Shown in pieces: positions 33,954-45,183 of a DNA stretch of 64,000 nt (position 1 is the stretch's first letter; the number at the start of each line of letters is the position of its first letter). The DNA is from Macrophomina tecta (taxonomy: Eukaryota > Ascomycota > Dothideomycetes > Botryosphaeriales > Botryosphaeriaceae), in contig JAKSGN010000043.1 in NCBI GenBank assembly GCA_024180945.1, positions 2,294,001-2,358,000 on the forward strand. Direction: 5' to 3'. The position numbers were made by a program, and so were the translations under genes. The notes under the pieces are model-generated. The model did not search any database. It worked only from the letters and a program-made list of their open reading frames with translations, and was not told the origin of the DNA.

Positions 33954-36900
33954 CTACTCCTGCTTCTTCTTGCTAGCCTTCTTCGGCACGCGTACGAGCC
34001 AGTAGAAGAACAGCGCGGCAGCGACGTTGAAGACGATGTAGATCCACATGAGACCGAAGTTTCTCCACGCATCCTTGAAATAGATGTCGACAGACGCCAA
34101 GAACTGGTTGGTCGAGTCGAGCGGACAGAACTGGCAGTCGGACGTGGCGCTGGGGTCGAGGACGTAGCCCGCCCGCGCTGTCTGGATATACTGGCTCATG
34201 TACTGCTCGCAGGTCTGGTTGGCCAGCGGCTGGAAGCGAAGATACTCGTTTGAGGCGCAGGCGACGTCCGTGTTTGCGACACCGGTGGATAGCATGCCCG
34301 ACACCAGGTACGTGAAGGGCGACATGTAGTACATGAAAACCCAGAAGCCAGGAAGCGCTTCCTTGGTGGCAAGAACACTGGGATACTGTCAGTTGTGCTT
34401 TGTTTACGCGTGACGGAATTAGTCGACTTACCCGTTGAAAATGAGCGTCAAAGTGAAGAGCAAGTTGGCAATGTTACCACCAGATTCAGCCGTGTCCATA
34501 CCCGCGATTACCATGTCCGTGAAAGTGCTCGTGAAAAGCAGGAAGGTCCAGATGAGCAAGAACATCAGACCGCCGCGCTCAGTGACCGAGTCGGTGGGTT
34601 CCGCATTCCTGTACAGGCCGATGGGGTAGTACCAGGTGAAGAAGAGCAGCACGCCAGCCAAACTGTTCCAGGGAAGCTCGACAACGATCTGGGAGAGCAT
34701 GAAAGCCTTCCAGGAGTAGGTCTTGCTGGGGCGTTCACGGACCTCATACAGCGAACGCTGAGTCACGAAGTGAGGCATGATTTGCTGGACCAGATTGCCG
34801 AAGATAGTCATGATCATGAAGATGGCAAACATCTGGTTCTGGAGACCCTGTTGCGTGTTCTTCGCCTTGAAGAAGGAGAAACCGACGAAGAGACCAGATG
34901 CAGCGACGAGGACAAGCTTCGCGTAGATGTAGGACGGGGTACGCCAGTACTGCTCGAAGACACGCTTGGTGACCTCCCAGAACTGAACGCCAAAGGGCGC
35001 GGCAAACTCGCGGTAGCTGGCCTTGTCGCCGCTGGATGAAGGCTGGGTCGTCTTGGGAAGCTCCTCTCTCATATGCCTGAGTTCGTCCTTGACTCCCTTG
35101 TACTCGGGACTGTCACGCCAAGTCTGATGCCAGTCGATGTCGGTGTGAGAGCCTGGAGCAGCGCCAATGACCTCAAGCATCCACTCGGCCGGGTTGGCCT
35201 CCGGAGGGCAAGGGTGTGCGCCGTTGCGCTCGAAGTAACTGGTCAGAACCTTGGAGTTCTCGCCAATGTCCCCAAAGTAGATGGTCTTACCACCCTTAGC
35301 GAGGAAGAGGAGGCGGTCAAAGCGCTGGAAGAGCATAGCAGAAGGCTGGTGGATCGTGCAAAGAATGGCCTGACCACTCTTAGTGAGCTTCTCCATCAGA
35401 TCGCAAATAGCCCATGAAGTCTGAGAGTCAAGACCGGAGGTGGGCTCGTCAAGGAAGAGAAGAAGTTGAGGCTTGGCCGCGAGTTCGACACCGATGGTAA
35501 GACGCTTGCGCTGTTCGACGTTGAGACCTTCACCAGGGACACCGACGACGGCGTCGGCGTACTCTTCCATATCAAGAAGCTTGATAACTTCCTCGACGTA
35601 GTCGATCTTCTCTTGGCGGGGAACGTGGGCAGGCTGACGGAGGAGGGCACTAAACTTCAGAGCCTCGCGGACAGTAGTAGTCTGTAGATGCAAATCCTGT
35701 TGCTGGACGTAACCGGTCTTGCGCTGGAAGGATGCATCGCGCTGACGACCGTCTACGAAGGCGTCACCGGTGATGACACCCATAGTGACACGAGTAGCGA
35801 GAACATCCAGAAGCGTCGTTTTACCGGCGCCAGAGACACCCATAAGGGCAGTGAGGGTACCAGGCTTGACCCAGCCGTCGACGTGATCGAGAATACGGCG
35901 GGGTTCACCCTTGATCTTGATGTCGTAGCACATGTCCTCCCAGTGGAAGATGGCAGTCTGCTTCTGAATGATGGCATTCGTGTTGTCGACCTTCTCAGCC
36001 GCCTGTGTGCGGCCAGCAGGGACGGCCTCTTCGTCGTTGGGGGAAGTCTTGAGTGAAGCGGGGAGATGACCGCGGCGGAAGAGTAGGACTTCACCCTTCG
36101 ACTTCTTAGCCGAAATGAACTCGGTAGCAGCAAGGTAGGTGCAGCATAAAAAGATCATGAAAGCGATCAGGATGCCAAAGTTCCTCCACTTGTGCGAGTG
36201 GTAATACTCAAAGGAGGAGTTGATGTAGGCATCACCGTTGACGGAGAGTTGACCTGGGACCGAGCCGACAGTGTTGCAAGCCCTGTTCAAGCCCTCAATG
36301 CCCGAGTATTCGGGAGCAAGGCCCCCCAGGTCATTAGGGACAAAGGCGGAACACTCGTAGTCGCGGTTGTGGAACTCGTTGATCATCAGCGCCTCGAATC
36401 CGTACGAAATGGGATCCAAGTAGTTGATCCAACGAGACCAGCCCAACATGTAGCGGGTAGGAATGACGAAACCAGTGTAAATGACCAGCGCAAGGATAAG
36501 GATAGCTGCGGGAGCCATGGCCTGCGACAGTGTACGCGAAACGGATCCAATAGTGCGGAAGAGCATCGACATGACAAGCGTCAGCGTGAACGATATCAGC
36601 AGGAAGAAGAAGAATGCTCCTGGTTCGCGGCGAAGGTTCGTCATGAAGTACAAGATCAAGTTGAAACAGATCGCGTTGCCAATCTTGTAGGGCATATCCG
36701 TGAGCATCGATGCGTAAGCCTCAGCCGAAGGATGGTACAGAGCGTATCTTGCGTGCTTCTCCACGATGGGCCGTTGAGCGTAGAGAGTCAGAATTTCCAG
36801 AGCAGAGCCGAAAGCGTTGAACAGGATGGCGAAGAACAGAAGAGCACCACGGGAGTAGAAACTCGACGTGTTCTCGGGGAGGTTGTAGAAGACAGATCCG

Positions 36901-38570
36901 AGAATAAGGGCCATGATCGTGTTACCAAAGATTTGCACCATAGTCAAGCTCGGATCTCCCACAAGACGGCGGAAACCACGCCACAGGCAAAGTCTGATCT
37001 GTCCGTTGTACGAGAGAGTGTACGGCGACTTGACGCGCTGGCGCTTAGCCTGCTGTGCTTGGCGGGACTGCTTGAACTTCTCAAGGAACTCGCCACCAAT
37101 AGCATACTTCTTGTCATATGCGTCGATATCCTTGAGCAGCTGAGCGCGGGCCTGGCTCTCCTTCCAGCGAGCGGCGAACTCATCGGGCGTGCGAGGAACC
37201 CTGTTCTCCCAACCCTTGCGAACAACACGCTCGAGGGGAGAGGTCATCGAGGTTAGGAAATCGGCAGTGGTCTGGCGATCTGGGCATTCGAAACCCATGT
37301 CGACAAAGTACTGCTTCGCCTCGTCGCAGCGGCCGAAGAAGATCTGACGGCCTTCGTAAAGGACGACGACCTTGTCGAAGATGTCGTAGGCAGCCTGGGG
37401 AGCCTGGTAGATGGCGACGCAGGCAGTGCATCCCATCAGATCAGTTTGCATGCGCAGAGTCTTACAGAACTCGATGGCGTTGGCAGAGTCGAGACCACGA
37501 GTGGAGTTATCCCAGCACTGGAGAGGGGCTTGGCTGAGGGTGGCCTCGGCGATGGAGACACGCTTACGCTCACCGCCGGAAACACCACGAATGAAATCGT
37601 TACCAACACGGGTGTTGATGGTGTGCGAGATACCGTACATGGCCATCACGACGTCACGCATGTGGTTGGCGTATGTCCAGTGGTCGACATCGCCGGGGGT
37701 GTTGCGGGGTGCTCTCGCGCGAGCAGCGAAGGAGAGAGTGTCGCCGACAGTCATGTTCGGGAAGTGAACATCAACTTCAGCGGTGTAGATGGCCTCACCA
37801 CGGAACTGGTTGTGCATGTCCTTCGCGCTGATACCCTGGTAGTTGATGTACGAGTTCTGGTCGATCTTGAAACCGTGAGTCTCGCCTGAAATGGTCTTCA
37901 GCAGAGTCGAGCAACCCGAACCGGGAGGACCGAGAACGACCAGCATCTCTCCGGCCTCAACAAGGCCCTCGAAGTCGCGGAGGATGTCGATCCTGCGCTG
38001 GCCCTTGCCCATGATCTGGTTGGCGAGGCCGGGGAGGTCGAGGATGACGTTGCCAACGCTCTTCTGGTAATCGGTGGCATTGCCATAACCGAAGACGTTC
38101 AGGTTCTTGTACGCGATACCGGCAGTCCTCTCGGGAAACTTCTCAGGGTCGCGGGATTGGAGGTGCAGAAGAGCCTTGGCCCAGGCACGGGCGTTGAAGT
38201 TCTCGCCATTGGGGTCCAGAGACGAGTTAGGCTCGGCGTCGGTGAAGGGGTTCTTGCCGATGGCGGAGTAGGTGGAGTGGTTGGTGTACTGGCGGGCCAG
38301 AGAGGTGACCTGGCGGATGCGATCCTCCTCAGACTGCTGGCTGGCGCTGTCCTCAGAGCCCTGCTTCTCCTCGTCGGCGGCCTCCTTGGCCTTGCTGGAA
38401 TTGGCGGTGCGGCCGCGGGATTGGGATCGTGATCGGGTGGTGGCCAGTGTTGTTGCCTCGCTCCTCTCCTGCTCGAGGTGTGAAATGTTCGAGGTCTGCG
38501 AGCGCAGCGGAGGAGCACCGGTGCGTTGCTCGGTGGCGTCACTGTTGCCAAACGCGCCCATGAACGACAT
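33954..38570 (-). CDS. Full-length PDR-type (ABCG) multidrug transporter
   Basis: A plasma-membrane efflux pump of the pleiotropic drug resistance type, with NBD-TMD-NBD-TMD order. My model is exon 1 38570-34432 and exon 2 34377-33954, giving 1520 residues. The 54-nt phase-2 intron runs GTAAGT to CCCAG and joins LIFNG to [15 protein letters not shown]1 has the fungal degenerate Walker [12 protein letters not shown] near residue 214 and the signature [13 protein letters not shown]2 has a canonical Walker [12 protein letters not shown] near 907, with the altered signature [12 protein letters not shown] and Walker [13 protein letters not shown]. This asymmetry, with one degenerate site, is usual for the family. 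Six membrane spans follow each NBD; the last cytosolic tail is Lys-rich (KKASKKKQE). Loops rich in Cys near the C-terminus fit the conserved extracellular loop. The first 100 residues are Ser/Arg-rich and probably regulatory. The substrate is not deducible. Confidence 0.95.
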
Positions 38571-41408
38571 GGCGGCGGCGGGCGGTGGGAGCTTTGTAGG
38601 GCTCCCGAGATATTAAGATATTAGTAGAGGCGAGGCGAGGGATAAAGGCGGGGGAGGAATAAAGGCACAAGCCTTGTCCAGGTGGTCTAGAAGAGCAGGT
38701 GGATCTGGGGTCGTGAACAGCAAGACTCTCACACGGCAGGCCGAATGTATTTATTCAGATGGATGTACATGGCGCTATCTACGGACAGGGCGCGCTTTGG
38801 GCCAGCCCGTCTCGGGACGAGCAGCGCTGGTGCTCCGGAGCGTGGGTTGACGTGCGATGCGCCGTCGCTTGGCATCCGAACGGATGGCGGAATGAGTGCT
38901 CTCCGGCAGCCGCTAGCCCGCAGGCGGCGGCTGCTAGGCTGTGCTGGGCACCTCCGCCCGGTCTGCCGCGCACGAACACACGCACCACCCGCCTGCCTGT
39001 CTGCCAGAAGCCCGCCAGAAGCTTCCTCTGCAGCGTGAGCCCCGCGTAGATCCTGGCCGCCCGTTGCTGGGCGACTCGCCGCGCTTCGGGCGCTCAGCAT
39101 CCGGACCCGTGGTGCGCCTTTGCTATAACCCACAGCCTTCCCATCTGGCAGCGCTTGCGAGTGTCTGCTGCCTGCTGAAAAAAAAAAACGCCTCACCGAC
39201 GGCTGCGCAGGGCCGTCACCTGCTCCCTCCCTATCAACGCGTGGCCCGCGGGCCCACCCATCCCACCGCACCGTTGGCCGGGTCAGCGCGTCCCGGTCCC
39301 GCGCCGTGATGAATCATCATTGACCAGCGGACAGTCACCTTCATTCGTGCTTCTCGTTTGTTGTCTCTTGTTCTTCATTTCCGCTCCGCCCCTCGAGCTT
39401 GTTAGACGGTACCCTGCTTTTCCAGGCCGCTCTAACTGCCGAGGCCCACGTCGCACGTCGTACTCGGATGCGAAGAGCGAAAAGGGTAATCCAGCTGGAC
39501 CAGTCGATCGCGCTGCCGCATCTTTCTTTTTAAGCTTGCTTTCCCCGTCGCATCGCATTGCGTGTTTCTGTCCCCCGCCGCTCTGCTCCTCGCATTCGCA
39601 TTCCGATCTCGGGCTTGTGTCCCGTTCTGGCTGCAAGCGGACGGGAAAGACTCGGTGCGAGGCGTGCCAGGGGATGCTCCACCAGCCTTGAAGAGCAATC
39701 TGTCAACTGCAGCCGCGAGCAGCGCGATGGAGGATCCCGGGTCCGGCGGCTCGGTTGGCCAGCGAGTCAGTGCGCCCTCGCGCTCGTATCACTGCAACCC
39801 TCATTTGCTGGGGCATGCGAGGACTCTCGGCGAGCGCGGGAATCATCACACTTCCACTTCGAAACGCCTGTCGCAGATATAGGGCTAGCTTATAGAGAAT
39901 ATATTCACGATGCGCGATCGATGTGATGTGGGCAGATATGATCAGAAGTGAGCCATCGTAGCAGGATTGCCGCACGCAGCAGCTTTGGGAGGCTCTTTGA
40001 ATGATGTCAGTCCGCCACTTTAGCTTTTGCTCCTCCAGGGAACCTGGCTGCTGTCTCGATCGGATCTATAAACGTACTTCAACCTCCGCAGTTATACTTA
40101 TAAGGTCCATCATGTTTCCTTCTTCGAGAGGCACGCCTGCTCGTGGCAAGCATGCACCGTCGCTGGGAGGCACGTAACGGCGGCGATCCGGCGTTTGCGG
40201 CGTTAGGCTCCGGGTAGATCCTGCGTGGCATCCGCGAAATGACGTTTTGCTGCTCCGTGGTGCAAGTGGCGTCCGGCATCCGGCTCGCCCTGTACCGAAA
40301 GACGACCCTGGCTGCTGTAGCGCCCCAGCCATGGCATTCTCCGCTCTAAAGTCGTCGCTCGCTTCCATCCTTCTGGAATCCTGGGGACCTATTGTTGAGA
40401 TTCGCCCGTCTCCCTAATGCGGGGACTTCCTCGCCCTGCGGGAGATTGGCTGACCGCCCGACTCGCGCGCCAGCAGCCAGCGGTGACGAAAGGGGCTCCT
40501 ATGTCAAGCGAAGTTGGCGGTTTCCTGGCAAGCCAATGACGGCAAGTTTCATATTGCACACATATTCTAGACGCCATGGAAGCGCTAGGTCCATGAAGGC
40601 ACTCAAGTATGCCATTAATAATCGCTGGGGAGGCAATATCTACCGCTCCACCCAGACGTGTCCGCCCCGCCGAAGTAGGTTTAGGCCGCAGCAGTCCAGT
40701 CCCGCCCGCGGACGAAAAGTTCAGGACGTCTGCGCCTTACTGGACTTAGCACGGATGCTGCAAGGAAAGATAAGCTCATGGTCTCCTCCGGTTATGTCCG
40801 TTTCGCCAAGCTCCTCGAGTAGCTGTCTCGGCTTCGGATACATTCACACGCGCAGGTGGAGGCGTTTACCACTCGGGTATATTTGCTCTTTCGAAGCCGC
40901 GCCAAAATAACTCCGATGTAGTCGACTGCGTAACAGGACGAATTGGGAAGAGATAGAGATCAGGAAGACGTAGCAATGAAATGTATTAATCCCGAAAGGA
41001 AACTTTTACTGGTGCATCCGTCTTCACGATCCATCCCGCCTCCCAGTCAAGTACAATTGGGATTTGGACCCTGAAAGAAAGGAACTGAGACATTTATCCA
41101 TGCCAGATACTGCTTGTGGCTAGGTACTACAGGAATGCTCGACATCAACAGTACCCTTCTGCCCAGCCAACCGGAAATGCAACTCCGTGCTCCGTACAGA
41201 GAACCCCTTATCCAAGCAACTATGCCCGACACATAGACTCCAGTAAAGTAGAAATGCGGCCGTACATTGATATCGAAAATGATGGAAGAGCATTACGCGT
41301 CTCCACGCTGTCCCTTTCGCACACCGGCTTCTCACCGCTCCTTCCTCGACATGCTCAGGGGCTGTCTCATCTCTTGACCACTGCCTCCTCAGGGTCCCTC
41401 CCACACCA
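38571..41408. other. Long intergenic region, no confident gene
   Basis: The left part is the promoter side of the ABC transporter. A plus-strand frame ending at 39882 has orderly codons over its last 80 residues, but no domain, clear start or partner exon. A second frame at 40392-40910 is similar. Both are noted as weak orphan candidates only. An 11-A run lies at 39178-39188. No RNA gene or repeat was recognised. Confidence 0.45.
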
Positions 41409-44097
41409 CTAGCGACCTTCACCGAAGAACCTGCTTGCAGCAATGATCTCTTGGTCACCATTGGCAAAATCCCAGCCAACAATCGTGGGATCTTGACTGC
41501 AACATATAATACGTCGAGAGTCAAACTGCAACTTGAAAACACGAGAATTGCTGCCAGTCGGATTTACGGTACCACCTACAAGGGGAACATGATGATGGTG
41601 ATGATGGTGATGGCCATGCTGCTGGGTGCCGTTGGGCTGAGCAGGCGCCTGGGCATTCCCGGTTTGGTTCGCTTGCCCCTGAGGCTGCTGCAAGGCTTGG
41701 GCCTGTTGCACCAGTTGCTGAGCGGCATGCTGCATCTGCTGGAGGTTCGCAGCCTGGTTGGGTGCCAGACCGTTTGGCTGCTGTTGCTGCAGGTTCTGCG
41801 CTGCTTGAGAAGCAGCCGTCAAAGCTGCCATCTGCTGCTGTAACTGGGGGTTCAGTCGTGCGGGCGTCGGGCCGTGACCACGTCGCCTTCCACCAGCATT
41901 AGCGACGGCTTCACTCTGCAGTAGTCGTTTGTGAGCCACCCATTTTCCATCTGCAGCTTTCTTCCAGATGATAATGCTCTCGTCATAGGAGCCAGAGACG
42001 ATGCGTCCCCAGCGACTTCCGCCGCCGCCTGGCGGAAGCTTTGCGCCATACGCGAAAATTTCATTCGGATTCCGAGAGCCCGCGTTTCTTCTTCGACGCT
42101 CATCACGACTAAGCTCCGTCAGCGCGCCTCTCGCTCTAGCTTCGAAGTACTGTCGGTCAACAGCACGAGCTTCGGCTTCGAGCTCTTCCTCGTTGCCTGG
42201 CATGTCACCGAACTCGGCTTGCACTGTCCGAACAAGATTTGCATGGCCACGAAGACACGCTACCTCAGCTCCACTTGCTCTGTCAAAAATGCGTACAGTC
42301 TCATCCGAGCTCCCAGTCACAATACGACGACCGTCGAATTGAACACAGGCGATGCCCTTCGTATGACCGGGGATAGTCTTCAGGCACTGGCCTGTATGAA
42401 TGTCCCAAACTTTGACGGTGCGGTCGCCAGACGCAGACACAATCTGATCGTCATAACACTGTATGGCGTTGACTGCGGCACTGTGACCATCAAGCGTCAT
42501 GAGCAGACTGAACTCCTTGAGAGGCTTGAAATTTAAATGTTGATTCTCAATCTCCTTGGCCATGTTGATGATATAGCTCGGGAACCGAGCACCGGTTTTC
42601 TCGACCTTAGGATAGTCCTTATCAGTAGGAAGAAGCGCTTGACGATTCCACACTTTGATGGTCTTGTCCTTTGAACAGGTAATAAGGAACCTGTCATCAA
42701 ATCGCAAGTTGAGGACGGACTCGCTGTGCGCACGCTCCATCTTCTTGATCATCTGCCCGGTCGAAAAACGCCAGACAATGATGTGGCAGTCACTGCCGCC
42801 AGACACCACAATGTCGTGCTCTGGTCTTTCGTCAAATTGCAGACAAAGCACAGAAGCATCGTGACCGGTAAGCGGTGCTACAGCCAATCGCTGTGTTTCT
42901 AGGTCCCAGATGCGGATGGTCTTGTCCCGGCTACCACTGACAACGTGCTTGGCGGAGTGCTGTATGGTATATACGCACTCTTTATGCGATTCGTATGGGT
43001 GAGATGGATGGGGTAGCTGGAAGTTGGTGAATCTGCCGGCACTCCAGTTCTCTTCCAACCGCCGTTTCTGCTTGTAAAGATATTGCCAATTAACCATTGG
43101 GTCGCCGAAAGAGGATAAAATCAACGACGGTCGAATGGGGGGATAGAGGAGATCAGCAGGCGGTGGTGACGCGATGTCCTCAAGAGCGAACTGGGGGCGA
43201 GATTCCAAACGGCGAGCGAGGTCAAGCACCCTCTCCTCCGAGGGCGATTGCCCTGGCTGTTGGCTGTCGTAAGCAACATCTTGCATATCATCTTCGCTAC
43301 GTGCCGGACTTTCGTCAGCCTCGACAACGCCGTGTTGCTCCGCCCAGTCCTTTGCATCGCCATCAGCCATGGTAGCAACGGATGTGCTTTGGCCGCCGTC
43401 TCCAAATAAGTGGCGTTCTCTGATCCGTTTCTTGGGCTGCATCCGCTCGAGATCAGCATCTCCGCCGCGCACGCGCGACTTACGATCTTTCATCATTGAT
43501 CTATTTTCTTTTTCATGCTCTTCAAAAGACCTGATCTGGCGGATATTTGCTGTCCATCCTTCCGCTCCAAACATGCATTTCCACAGCTGGCTGTCCAGCG
43601 CACGGCCGCGCCATGCTTTCGATAAGGTTGAAGTCCTCAGTAGCGTTTCCGGCTCCAGGTAGGAGAATATTTGGAACGTTATTTCGGGCGGCAGATACAA
43701 AACCGGGTCGAGGTGGAGGCGTGAGTTCAGTCGCTCAACAATGGCCGCTATGGACGCAGTGCGCAGCGAGCGGAGGATCTCGAGGGCAAAATCTGACGCA
43801 GTCAGCGTTGGGCAGCCTTGCGGAAGCACAGGCGGGAGGCATACCGGCTCGTTCATTCTCGGGCAGACTCAGGATCCAGCCTGGGAGGGTGATGCGCGAG
43901 GAACTGTCCTCTGCGGCTTCCAACAGCTGCGGCTCACTGCGCATGGCGGTGTCAACCTCGCTCTGACTCCGCGTGTCTTCGGAGAACCCCTCGTCGAGCT
44001 TGAAGGGTGTGCCCATCTTCGCGTTGGGGTAGTCGTGAAGGAACGGGGTCTGGGAAGCGAACGGGCCTGGGTTGGGTGTTGCGGGTTCGTCTGCCAT
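41409..44097 (-). CDS. F-box/WD40 protein, beta-TrCP/FWD-1-like
   Basis: This is the substrate-receptor type of SCF ubiquitin ligase subunit. My model is exon 1 44097-43845 and exon 2 43792-41409, giving 878 residues. The 52-nt phase-1 intron runs GTATGC to GTCAG. The F-box spans about residues 117-155 (LPPEITFQIFSYLEPETL, then SKAWRG). Seven WD blades follow: five in a row (GSRDKTIRIWDLET, GGSDCHIIVWRF, CSKDKTIKVWNRQ, ASGDRTVKVWDIHT, GSSDETVRIFDRAS), then a sixth (GSYDESIIIWKKA), then a seventh at the extreme C-terminus (CSQDPTIVGWDF). An unusual Gln/Ala-rich insert of about 130 residues with an eight-His run separates blades six and seven. Overall design resembles Neurospora FWD-1, which targets the clock protein FREQUENCY; orthology is inferred. 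An in-frame ATG at 44166 is an alternative start. Confidence 0.88.
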
Positions 44098-44204
44098 TGT
44101 TTGGAGGGTGATCCGGACGGCGCTGTCGCGATCAGAGGCCGCCGAGTGCCCTGGGCTTCTCGTCATGCAGGTGCGTGGGGGAGAACAATGGCGGCGCGCG
44201 GGCT

Positions 44205-44289
44205 GCGCGAGGTGCGAGGTGCGAGGGCGAGGGCGAGGGCGAGGTGCGAGGTGCGAGGTGCGAGGCGCGACGTCACGACGTCACGACGC
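44205..44289. repeat. Tandem GCGAGG(T) array and duplicated ACGTCA sites
   Basis: Short units of GCGAGGT and GCGAGG repeat in tandem to about 44267. Two copies of GACGTCAC follow directly. ACGTCA is the core of a cAMP-response-type bZIP site. The array lies about 110 bp upstream of the F-box/WD40 start and 900 bp upstream of the Cdc24 start, in their shared intergenic region. Binding is not shown, only the motif. Confidence 0.6.
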
Positions 44290-45183
44290 AGGGTTGGAGG
44301 TGGAGCGGGAGCAAGCGGGCGGGCGGGCTGGTGGCGGTGGTGAGGGCTGCCTCCGTGCGGGCGTCAGTGAAGCCTTAGGCCGCCGAGCGCGGCGAGGCTC
44401 CAGCGCAGATCGGGGTTGACCCGGTAGCGGGCAGTTGGCAGCGCGCGCGGTGAGCGAGACTCGGTGACTTTGCAAGCAGCGCTGGCCAGCAGGCTACCTC
44501 ACTCGGGGCGTGCTGCTGGTTGCTGGGTCGCGGCAGTGGGTTTAGGCGCGCACGATCACCAGTCGGGCGAGGCATGAGTCGCATCGGGCAGAGAGCCGCC
44601 GGCGGCGGCTGCTGACATCGCAGCGCGGACGGGACGATGGGCGGCGAGCACGCGACGGGCGCGCCCAAATCACAACCAGCGGTCTGCAGCGTGCGACGAC
44701 ATCTCGCGATCCGCAATCCGCAGCGCCGCCTCTCGTCGACTCGTCGCGCGCCCTCTGCGTCGTCTGCCGCTGTCTGCGCTGCCCGCGGCCACTGCCATCC
44801 CACCCTCGCAGGGAGCCCTCTTGGCGCTTGGGCCCATCACAGCTTGGACCCACCGGCGGCTCGACACTCCCAAGGGGCACACTGAAACCGCGGCGCTCAC
44901 CCGTCCAGGCCAGCAGCAGCAGCAGCAGCAGCACCTCATCCCCTACCCTACCGCTGCGCTCGTCCATCACCACCTCGCCGCCCGCCCGCCCGCTCGCACC
45001 AACGCGCCCTGTAGCAGCCCCCAGCTCGACCGCGCGCCTGCCTCCCTCCACGCCCACCGCGACCTCACCGCATCTCGTCATCCATCCTGGCGTGAAGGCG
45101 CTGTGCCCGGCGCCCCTCCGCTGCGAGGTCTCACCTCACCACCGCATCTCAGACCTCTCATTCCTCCCACCCCAGGCACGGTG
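44290..45183. other. Shared promoter and leader of Cdc24
   Basis: The region is GC-rich and contains a CAG run of seven units at about 44911-44932. The frame of Cdc24 stays open upstream to about 44821, but the sequence there is low complexity, so I treat it as 5' leader and promoter DNA. Confidence 0.5.

Noticed and set aside
36192..37256. 354-codon plus-strand frame
   Set aside because: It lies antisense to the first membrane domain of the PDR transporter.
44821..45183. Longer N-terminus for Cdc24
   Set aside because: The upstream open frame is Pro/His/Arg/Gln low complexity without features of the family; the paired ATGs at 45184 fit better.
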